DNA from: Candidatus Rifleibacteriota bacterium
GTDB lineage: Bacteria; Riflebacteria; Ozemobacteria; Ozemobacterales; Ozemobacteraceae
Assembly: GCA_029564115.1 (NCBI GenBank)
Contig: JAKQQP010000549.1
Span: 1 to 21,227 of the forward strand
DNA length: 21,227 nucleotides
Direction of reading: 5' to 3'
This document shows, in pieces, positions 15,269 to 20,479 of the stretch. The position numbers and the translations under genes are program-made. Numbering within the stretch: the first letter of the stretch is position 1; each line of letters begins with the position of its first letter. The notes under the pieces were generated by a model. The model was not told the origin of the DNA. It saw only the letters and a program-made list of their open reading frames with translations, and ran no database searches.

Positions 15269-16591
15269 TCACTCATCGCCGTAATAGAGATAGTCCAAGT
15301 CGTCTTTTGTCAGCATTTTAGCCAGTTTGAGAGAAGCCACGGTTCTTCGCAGCTGCTCGATGCTAATCGGGCCAATCACGAGAAAGTCGGTTCTTTTGTG
15401 GGCCAGAGCATAAGCGTTGGCCATCTGGTCGGCCGTGTAGGATGTTTTATTCTTTTTGTTGAAATCTGCGGTAAATCCGACGAGACGGTTGTATCGTTCT
15501 TCGTTGGCGCAGGTGAAGATGGAATGATAGACATTGCGCCAGTAAGGGTCACCCTGAGCGTATTTTTTTCTGGCGGCTTTTCTGGCGTTATCCCAGCAGG
15601 GCTCGGGCCGGTCGAGAATACTGATACCACCCAGAGGAGAATAGGGCATGATCTTGATTCCCTTCAAAAAGCTTTCGTCCATCATCTCTTCATGGGTAAC
15701 CTGAACGCCGCCGGCATGAATGGCCCGTTCCGACATTTCAAACAGTGAAAAGTAAGGGCTGTTGAAAACCGGCCTGGCCAGATCGCGCTGTTTCTTTGCC
15801 AGAGTCAGTGATCTGGTAATTCTGTGAGGTTTCCAGTTAGACCAGCCGAGAAATGTGTATTTATCGCGAATACCTTTCGAACTGAGTGCTTCCATAATGG
15901 TTTTAACCGAGTTCTGGCTTCTTTTGATGGGTTCGAAATTGATAAAATCGCCGTCGTCTCTGTGCATAAGGTAAACATCAGGGTTTCCCTGCAGATTCTT
16001 GATTGTATGAGCAAGTTCTTCACCGACCCTTGCGACGATCTGCTCTTTGTTGCCAAACAGGCGGCTGGCATAAGTTCCGTCGGTCGAGTTGGGCAGATCT
16101 GAGTAGCCCTCAGCCATAATGTTCTTTGCCTTCAGCATTTCCTGCAGACAAAAAGAGTTCTCACCTTCAGGCAGCTTTTTCGACCAGAAAAGGTCGTAAG
16201 GAAACCCGCCCTTCGAAAGGGTATAGATTTTTTTGCCCGGGTTTTTCTGTCTATATGCCGTTATCCAGTTGCCAAGCCTGTATTCGACATCACCAACATA
16301 GATTGGCGAAGTGTCGAAAAGATTGATTCCGAGGCGTACGGCCTCGTCGAACAGGTTGTTGATGCTCTGTTCGGTTATTTTTCTGGGAATTGGGTCGGTC
16401 CAGTCTTCCTGTGCCAGGTGGTCGGTTCCCAGGATCAATCGTGAAAATTTAACCCGTTCACCTTTTTCATTACGCACCTCGATGTATTCCATCTCCGCCG
16501 TTTCCGGATCGGATGCGAACAAAACACTTACGTTAAATAAATTGGTAAAGAAAAAGATGGTAAGCAACAGCAGTGTAAGAATTCTTTTCAT
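15269..16591 (-). CDS. Aldo/keto reductase with a Sec signal peptide
   Basis: The product is 440 residues from the ATG at 16591, chosen because GGAGA lies 7 nt upstream; a longer frame to 16651 has no ribosome site. The first 26 residues (MKRILTLLLLTIFFFTNLFN, then VSVLFA) are a textbook Sec signal or anchor. The rest is an AKR barrel: FSRLILGTDHL, then FDEAVRLGINLFDTSPIYVG, and later FLGWSNWKPHR, KIMPYSPLGG and DFLVIGPISIEQL. The usual tetrad is present: D93, Y98, K127 and H210. It is longer than typical AKRs (about 320). A signal peptide is odd because AKRs use cytosolic NAD(P)H. Either the helix is a membrane anchor with cytosolic catalysis or the enzyme has another role. No clear redox partner is nearby. 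Confidence 0.88.
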   Translation of the reverse strand: MKRILTLLLLTIFFFTNLFNVSVLFASDPETAEMEYIEVRNEKGERVKFSRLILGTDHLAQEDWTDPIPRKITEQSINNLFDEAVRLGINLFDTSPIYVGDVEYRLGNWITAYRQKNPGKKIYTLSKGGFPYDLFWSKKLPEGENSFCLQEMLKAKNIMAEGYSDLPNSTDGTYASRLFGNKEQIVARVGEELAHTIKNLQGNPDVYLMHRDDGDFINFEPIKRSQNSVKTIMEALSSKGIRDKYTFLGWSNWKPHRITRSLTLAKKQRDLARPVFNSPYFSLFEMSERAIHAGGVQVTHEEMMDESFLKGIKIMPYSPLGGISILDRPEPCWDNARKAARKKYAQGDPYWRNVYHSIFTCANEERYNRLVGFTADFNKKNKTSYTADQMANAYALAHKRTDFLVIGPISIEQLRRTVASLKLAKMLTKDDLDYLYYGDE

Positions 16592-16767
16592 CTCAATTTC
16601 TCCATGACCGAGGCACCGGCCATTCTGATTTAAAATTCGGGTTTCAATCAAAATATGTGAAAACTATACATCACCCGTCAGGATTTGAACAGACACAAAC
16701 CTGCAGAGAAAAGGCACTAAAATTACCCCAGACTCTTTATTTGAGCAAGATCTCAGCCTTCGTTTGA
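16592..16767. other. Upstream region of the reductase gene
   Basis: This contains the GGAGA ribosome site of the reductase and a weak minus-strand promoter (TATAGT at 16668-16663 with TTCAAA 15 nt upstream). Nothing else is recognisable. A stop at 16765 marks the edge of the ankyrin remnant that follows. Confidence 0.35.
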
Positions 16768-16962
16768 ACGACTGGCGGCTATGAAATTATAAAAATTCTT
16801 GTCGATGCGGTTACCGAAACCGATTTTGCCGACAATGAGCACGGCAAAACCGCCCTTGATTTTGCGCTCGAGAATGAAAATCTCAAAGATACTGAAGTTA
16901 TTGATCTTCTGCGCGCTGACCAGGGAAACTTTGCATCTGCCTTGCTTTTGCGCGTGCTTTGA
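16768..16962 (+). pseudogene. Remnant of an ankyrin-repeat protein C-terminus
   Basis: A start-less frame opens after a stop at 16765-16767 and ends at TGA 16960-16962. It encodes GGYEIIKILVDAVTETDFAD followed by NEHGKTALDFALENENLKD and TEVIDLLRAD. The G-x-T-A-L-D-x-A motif with the flanking helices is an ankyrin repeat. Just upstream another frame reads PSFERLAA, which would naturally precede GGYEIIK, so a frameshift near 16774-16780 has broken the gene. The remnant's end carries the ssrA promoter, which may have protected it from deletion. This is a decayed gene, not an active one. Confidence 0.7.
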
Positions 16963-16970
16963 GCTATACT
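16942..16970 (+). promoter_or_regulatory. ssrA promoter
   Basis: TTGCTT (16942-16947), a 17-nt spacer and TATACT (16965-16970) are seen. Initiation at about 16977 leaves a short 5' extension before the mature tmRNA, as expected for a processed precursor. Confidence 0.75.
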
Positions 16971-17005
16971 CTTAGCAGTGGTTGTTTCGTACAACTGAAG
17001 AAATC

Positions 17006-17365
17006 GGGGGCGACCTGGTTTCGACGGGGAGCGTGAGCATCCACCTGCCATTCGAGGTTGATCGAAGGGCCTCGCAAAAAATCGATCAAACATTAACTGC
17101 CAACGAAGAACTGGCACTCGCAGCCTAATTTCGCTGCGACGGTTCCCCGGCTGATTCTGCCGGTAAGCACTGGGAGAACCGTAGACAAAACCGGCTGGGC
17201 TTAATACCGGGCCACTGGGGTAGTAAGTCGAGAATTTCCAGACGGATCGGATGAGTAGAGACCCGCCTGTGGGTTACGAAAGTCTTAAACAATTAAACGC
17301 AGGATATAATGGTAGACGGTGTCTGTGAGCCTCTTCGGACGCGGGTTCGATTCCCGCCGCCTCCA
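17006..17365 (+). ncRNA. ssrA: Transfer-messenger RNA (tmRNA)
   Basis: The 5' end GGGGGCGACCTGGTTTCGAC matches the conserved tmRNA start. The last bases CGCCTCC (17358-17364) pair with GGGGGCG (17006-17012), one G-U allowed, to make the acceptor stem. GGGTTCGATTCCC (17343-17355) is the T-arm. Position 17365 is the discriminator A and the CCA end is not encoded (ACTG follows). The reading frame for the tag is at 17099-17128. tmRNA rescues ribosomes stalled on broken messages by acting as tRNA-Ala and then as message. The gene has its own promoter and terminator. It is a single-piece tmRNA of about 360 nt, a normal size. Confidence 0.97.
17099..17128 (+). other. tmRNA tag reading frame
   Basis: GCC AAC GAA GAA CTG GCA CTC GCA GCC TAA encodes ANEELALAA. 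It ends in the L-A-A recognised by ClpXP-type proteases and begins with the Ala resume codon. The resume position is inferred by similarity to the E. coli tag ANDENYALAA. Confidence 0.85.
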
Positions 17366-17423
17366 CTGCGCAAATCCTCGTCCGTGGCGAGGATTTTCCG
17401 CTTTCAGAGCGGTTTTATATAAT
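17357..17423 (+). repeat. Direct repeat, left copy: tmRNA 3' end plus terminator
   Basis: CCGCCTCCAC (the tmRNA acceptor end) is followed after 9 nt by CCTCGTCCG and then CGCTTTCAGAGC and TATAAT. The same ordered blocks appear in the same orientation at 19610-19690. The 2.2 kb between holds the toxin-antitoxin, zinc-ribbon and channel genes. Confidence 0.6.
17372..17416 (+). terminator. tmRNA terminator (two hairpins in tandem)
   Basis: AAATCCTCG (17372-17380) pairs perfectly with CGAGGATTT (17388-17396) and runs into TTTT. A second hairpin, CCGCT/AGCGG (17398-17412), is followed by TTTT. A diverged copy of this region occurs at 19610-19690. Confidence 0.85.
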
Positions 17424-17447
17424 TTCACATTTGAGAATTTCTCAAAT
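17418..17447 (+). promoter_or_regulatory. Promoter and operator of the toxin-antitoxin pair
   Basis: TATAAT (17418-17423) is a perfect -10; its -35 (TTCCGC) is poor. At the expected start point lies a palindrome, ATTTGAGA (17429-17436), a 3-nt centre and TCTCAAAT (17440-17447). This is the usual location for autorepression by an antitoxin or complex. A further 9-bp inverted repeat, CATCGGCAA/TTGCCGATG (17458-17484), lies in the leader. Confidence 0.6.
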
Positions 17448-17528
17448 AATCAAAGTTCATCGGCAACTGGAATATTTGCCGATGGTAAGGCCGTTCTGGC
17501 GACATTACTCTGCCGCCGGAGATTTCTT

Positions 17529-17762
17529 ATGGCAACAACAGCAACGATGGCCACCATGATTAAAATGCTTGAATCCCTTCCTGAACAGGTTCAGGAACGT
17601 GTGATGGAACATCTTCGCGAATACATCGAAGAAATCAGGGATGAGGCCAACTGGAACAACTCATTTGCCAAAAGCCAGAGCAAGCTGCTCGCTGCAGCCA
17701 AACAGGCCAGAAAAGACGTAAAAAACGGCAAATCTGAACCCATGGACTTGAAAAAATTATGA
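17529..17762 (+). CDS. Antitoxin of a type II toxin-antitoxin pair
   Basis: The product is 77 residues from the ATG at 17529, with GGAG 7-8 nt upstream; the frame stays open further up, through the tmRNA end, but that part is not coding. The sequence has a short N-terminal helix (IKMLESLPEQVQERVMEHLR), the acidic EYIEEIRDEANWNN, and a Lys-rich end (KDVKNGKSEPMDLKKL). This resembles a family of small antitoxins common next to RelE/ParE-fold toxins. It probably neutralises the next product by wrapping its C-terminal part around it. Its TGA overlaps the toxin ATG (ATGA), so synthesis is coupled with antitoxin first. No classical DNA-binding fold is evident, yet a palindrome at the promoter suggests autoregulation. 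Confidence 0.75.
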   Translation: MATTATMATMIKMLESLPEQVQERVMEHLREYIEEIRDEANWNNSFAKSQSKLLAAAKQARKDVKNGKSEPMDLKKL

Positions 17763-18022
17763 ATTCGGCAACTCTGCCGTCTTTCTGGGAAAACTACCGC
17801 GAGCTCGACAGAAACACGAGGACTCAGGCAAGAAAAGCTTATCGACTCTGGTCTGAGCACCCATTTCACCCATCTTTACGATTCAAGTGCATCAACCGAG
17901 AAGAGAATATCTGGTCAGTGCGGCTTTCTCTCGGCTACCGTGCTCTGGGCATTCTCGACGAAGATACAATTACCTGGTTCTGGGTCGGCAATCACGACGA
18001 TTACGAGAAATTCTTTGGCTAA
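17759..18022 (+). CDS. RelE/ParE-superfamily toxin
   Basis: The product is 87 residues, the usual size. FWENYRELDRNTRTQARKAY forms the N-terminal helices. FKCINREENIWSVRLSLGYR and ALGILDEDTITWFWVGNHDD make the beta-sheet, with the ending YEKFF. The W-S-V-R-L...Y-R-A-L pattern and W-x-G-N-H-D-x-Y-E are typical of RelE-like RNA-cleaving toxins and their HigB relatives, which cut mRNA in the ribosome. Overlap with the upstream antitoxin by 4 nt confirms the pairing. ParE-like gyrase poisoning is the alternative. No separate ribosome site is seen, consistent with coupled translation. Confidence 0.8.
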   Translation: MNSATLPSFWENYRELDRNTRTQARKAYRLWSEHPFHPSLRFKCINREENIWSVRLSLGYRALGILDEDTITWFWVGNHDDYEKFFG

Positions 18023-18087
18023 GACCATTTTAAGCAACAGCGCGACTCTCCTCAATCTGACAAAATCTAAAACTCTTTCTGGTTTTC

Positions 18088-18103
18088 TGGCCTTCGAAGG
18101 CCA
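18088..18103. repeat. 16-bp perfect palindrome downstream of the toxin
   Basis: TGGCCTTCGAAGGCCA is flanked by TTTT on the left and AAAA on the right with one mismatch in between, making a 26-bp near-palindrome (18083-18108). It may serve as a leftward or rightward stop for the toxin and zinc-ribbon genes, though no full T-run follows on either strand. The rest of 18023-18262 shows no recognisable gene. Confidence 0.45.
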
Positions 18104-18262
18104 TAAAAGCGGAATAATCACCAGTTGTCATCTTCAGATTGGTTCGTCAAAAATCTTTTCCAGACAAGGTTTTCAATTGCTCTTTACCAAATTTACCGGG
18201 ATTTCATCTTAGTGCTGGCCGTGTTGAATTGGTGCAGTTTTTGATAAGAATTCGGAATTTAA

Positions 18263-18491
18263 TCAGCCGCCATTCTGAGCAATCTTACTTGCGATTCGCT
18301 TATACCTTTTGGCGCAGTTTGGGCAGACCCGAATCATCTTGTTATTATCGACCTTAACCTCATAGAAACGTCGGGCAATTGGCACTTTGCATTCTTCGCA
18401 TCTGCCAGGGCTCTTCCAGAAAAAGATAAACTTGCTAACAGCCTTTAAAAAATCGATCAGGGAGAACAGGCATCCTTTTTTTTTGACTCAA
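18263..18491 (-). CDS. Small zinc-ribbon protein, frame interrupted at an A9 run
   Basis: On the minus strand a frame ending at 18263 encodes ...FFWKSPGRCEECKVPIARRF, YEVKVDNNKMIRVCPNCAKR, YKRIASKIAQNGG. The CxxC...CxxC arrangement (C-E-E-C and C-P-N-C about 22 residues apart) is a zinc ribbon, preceded by a hydrophobic, aromatic stretch (CLFSLIDFLKAVSKFIFFW). The only convincing start is a TTG at 18491 with AGGAGGGG 5 nt upstream, but it reads into a run of nine A (18484-18476) and is out of frame by one base. With eight A the protein would be continuous, about 75 residues. Transcriptional slippage, phase variation, a sequencing error or a recent mutation are possible. It is divergent from the channel gene. 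Confidence 0.55.
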
Positions 18492-18538
18492 AGTAACCCC
18501 TCCTGCAAATTCTCTTTAAATGATACGCTCAAAATGTA

Positions 18539-18601
18539 TTGTTTGAAAAACCACAATTCAAGTATTCTGAAAACTCGTTGCCTACAAGGTAATTTTCAGA
18601 A
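18539..18601 (+). promoter_or_regulatory. Possible promoter and operator of the channel gene
   Basis: TTGTTT (18539-18544), an 18-nt spacer and TATTCT (18563-18568) form a modest promoter. An inverted repeat, TTCTGAAAA (18565-18573) and TTTTCAGAA (18593-18601), overlaps the -10 and the start point, as an operator would. A divergent minus-strand -10 (TATCAT) for the zinc-ribbon gene lies near 18521-18526. Confidence 0.45.
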
Positions 18602-18624
18602 ATTTCCAAAAAAGAAGTTAAGGA

Positions 18625-19452
18625 ATGTCTTTTTACAAAAACCTCCAGACAAGAGTATGGGAAATCGTTGACACACCGAAACCCAATGATAATTTCAGCA
18701 AGTCCTTTGATTTATTTATCCTTGCTCTCATCATTTTAAACGTTTGTGCTGTTATTGCTGGCTCGGTAAGATGTATTGATAGCCAATATAAGACCAGTCT
18801 TGAATTCTTTGAGTTGGTGTCGGTTCTGGTTTTTTCTGTAGAATATCTTCTCCGTGCCTGGTCTTGCGTTGTTCAGGAAAAGTATAGAGCCTCCATTTCA
18901 GGCCGTATAAGCTATCTTGCCACACCCATGCAGATAATTGACCTGATAGCGATATTGCCATTTTTCCTGCCATTTGTGGGAATTGATCTTCGGACATTGA
19001 GAATTTTCCGCCTCTTAAGGGTTATCAGAATCGCCAAACTTGGAAGATACTACTCCTCACTCAATCTTATAAAGCGGGTTGTTGCTGGCAAAAAGGAAGA
19101 GTTAATCTTAACCTCTGTGCTGATGATGTTCTTGCTGATCATATCGTCTTCCATAATTTTTCATTTTGAGTCAACGCTTCAACCCAATGTTTTTTCAAGC
19201 ATTCCAGCAACGATGTGGTGGGCTATTGCAACCCTCACAACTGTTGGCTATGGTGATATGATCCCACAAACACCCATTGGCCAATTCCTGGCTTCAATTA
19301 TTTCAATACTTGGCATAGGGATGTTCGCGCTGCCTACAGGGATACTAGGTGCTGGCTTCATCGAGGAAATCGGAAAAACCAAAAAAAATCCTAGGGAACC
19401 CTTTCTTTGCCCACATTGTGGGCAAAAAATTGACAATAAAATGCAGCAATAA
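18625..19452 (+). CDS. Voltage-gated potassium channel with a CPHC tail
   Basis: The 275-residue, six-helix channel has S1-S3 at residues about 28-48, 61-80 and 101-117. S4 carries arginines at every third place (R123, R126, R129, R132, R135, then K138). S5 is at about 161-181, the pore helix and selectivity filter T206-V-G-Y-G-D211, and S6 at about 219-246. This is the KvAP/Kv-like layout with an intact voltage sensor and K+ filter. The C-terminus (PFLCPHCGQKID) adds a CPxC motif with C262 and C265, half a zinc ribbon. Four subunits could bring several together at the cytoplasmic mouth. AAGGA directly abuts the ATG, which is unusually close; GAAG further up may serve instead. Base composition is more A/T-rich than that of its neighbours, consistent with acquisition. 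Confidence 0.92.
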   Translation: MSFYKNLQTRVWEIVDTPKPNDNFSKSFDLFILALIILNVCAVIAGSVRCIDSQYKTSLEFFELVSVLVFSVEYLLRAWSCVVQEKYRASISGRISYLATPMQIIDLIAILPFFLPFVGIDLRTLRIFRLLRVIRIAKLGRYYSSLNLIKRVVAGKKEELILTSVLMMFLLIISSSIIFHFESTLQPNVFSSIPATMWWAIATLTTVGYGDMIPQTPIGQFLASIISILGIGMFALPTGILGAGFIEEIGKTKKNPREPFLCPHCGQKIDNKMQQ

Positions 19453-19609
19453 TAGCGGTGGTCTGAGAAAATTGGTCAAGCTGATAAAAGATTAAGCAGG
19501 AATCGAATCGGCGGCCAAAAGTCGCAATCAAACTTGCTATGCTTGTCTGGTCGTAATACTTTTAGGTGAAACCTTGCCTAAATCGGACGAGAAAATAGCT
19601 CAATATGGA

Positions 19610-19690
19610 CCGCCTCCACAGTTTGAAACCTCGTCCGCTTTGCAAAAAAGCGGGCGAGGTTTCGCTTTTAGAGCTGATTTGATAGAATAT
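19610..19690 (+). repeat. Direct repeat, right copy: degenerate tmRNA 3' end plus terminator
   Basis: CCGCCTCCAC, then 9 nt, CCTCGTCCG, a hairpin, CGCTTTTAGAGC and ATAGAAT repeat the order seen at 17357-17423. Of the first 28 positions 22 match. Upstream, GCCT-x3-TCGGACG (19577-19589) also echoes GCCTCTTCGGACG of the tmRNA, but the T-arm is destroyed. This could be an old attachment-site duplicate. Confidence 0.55.
19626..19662 (+). terminator. Strong hairpin before the transposase gene
   Basis: Arms of 15 nt (19626-19640 and 19648-19662) pair with one G-T, with a 7-nt A-rich loop, followed by CGCTTTTAG. It is the counterpart of the tmRNA terminator hairpin. Because a Y1 transposase follows, it may also be a substrate hairpin of REP type. 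Confidence 0.6.
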
Positions 19691-19712
19691 AGCTGAAGTT
19701 GTGGGAGAAGTG

Positions 19713-20240
19713 ATGACAAAAATGATTCGGAAAAACAGCAACCGGTTGCAGGGTTACAATTATTCGCAACCCGGTGCCTATTTTGCGACTGTATGTGCCT
19801 GTGATCGGCAGAATCTGTTCGGAGAAGTCGTAAACGACCGAATGGAATTGAGCGCTGCCGGCATTTTCGCCAGGCAATGCTGGCAGGAAATTCCGCAACA
19901 TTTTCCCGGCGTTGCATTGGATGAATTTGTGATAATGCCGAACCATGTTCAAGGGATAATCATTATAAATAACGATAAAAATGGATCCGTAGGGGTTCAA
20001 CATGTTGAACCCGGGCGGCTTTCAAATTTTCAACACGTTGCCCCCGGTTCATTGGGGGCGATTGTTCGCGGTTTTAAATCGGCCGTCACCAGATGGTTTC
20101 ATGCCAACACCCAGATCAAAACCGTCTGGCAGCGAAATTTTTATGATCACGTTGTGCGCGATGAATCAGAAATGAATCGCATCAGAATGTATATCCGACA
20201 AAATCCGATCAATTGGGAACATGACCGTCAGAATCAGTAA
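19713..20240 (+). CDS. Y1/IS200-like transposase, REP-associated type
   Basis: The product is 175 residues from ATG 19713 (GGGAG 5 nt upstream; a GTG at 19701 is less likely). Family features in order: LQGYNYSQPGAYFATVCACD (residues 12-31), LFGEVV (35-40), WQEIPQHFPGVALDEFVIMP (57-76), NHVQG (77-81), SLGAIVRGFKSAVTRWF (113-129), and VWQRNFYDHVVRDESEMNRI with the likely nucleophile Y144. The usual H-x-H metal site is H78-x-Q80, a Gln in place of the second His. Such HUQ variants exist in the HUH superfamily but may also mean loss of activity. RAYTs act on hairpins near their genes, as found at 19626-19662. There are no flanking IS ends, so it is a domesticated single gene. Confidence 0.87.
   Translation: MTKMIRKNSNRLQGYNYSQPGAYFATVCACDRQNLFGEVVNDRMELSAAGIFARQCWQEIPQHFPGVALDEFVIMPNHVQGIIIINNDKNGSVGVQHVEPGRLSNFQHVAPGSLGAIVRGFKSAVTRWFHANTQIKTVWQRNFYDHVVRDESEMNRIRMYIRQNPINWEHDRQNQ
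19993..20012. repeat. 20-bp perfect palindrome inside the transposase gene
   Basis: GGGTTCAACATGTTGAACCC is a perfect palindrome. A degenerate second copy, TTCAACACGTTGCCCCCGG (20027-20045 region), follows, so the protein contains QHVEPG and QHVAPG. The segment is the variable linker of the family. Confidence 0.7.
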
Positions 20241-20313
20241 TTCATCGGCAGGGTCACTGAGCTTGTGGCATTATACAGTTTCGAAACCTGGATGATTTAA
20301 TGAGTATTCTTGA

Positions 20314-20478
20314 AAATCCGGCCACTTTAAGAAGTTCTTGGCATCAAACCACCAAAATCGTTACAATAGCCTCGGGAATTCAGTATTTAAAGAAGTGCTG
20401 GCCGAAGCCATCGCCAGACAGAATTTCTCTGAACTCGACTCAAATAAAACGATCCAGCAGAAACTTCGCTATTGTTGA
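20314..20478 (+). pseudogene. Possible gene remnant (C-terminal fragment)
   Basis: A frame opened by a stop at 20311-20313 and closed by TGA 20476-20478 reads NSVFKEVLAEAIARQNFSEL followed by DSNKTIQQKLRYC. It is amphipathic and charged like a true protein end, but has only a TTG (20338) without a ribosome site. A 64-codon ATG frame overlaps at 20300-20494 and is less protein-like. I do not recognise the family. The rest of 20241-20479 shows nothing else. Confidence 0.3.
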
Positions 20479-20479
20479 A

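Noticed and set aside
16592..16651. 20-residue extension of the aldo/keto reductase
   Set aside because: It would bury the signal peptide, and the ATG at 16591 has GGAGA upstream.
17319..17528. N-terminal extension of the antitoxin frame back into the tmRNA
   Set aside because: The extra 70 codons run through the tmRNA 3' end, its terminator and the operator. The ATG at 17529 has its own GGAG site.
18387..18671. 94-codon plus-strand frame upstream of the channel
   Set aside because: It is antisense to the zinc-ribbon frame and overlaps the channel start; no family features.
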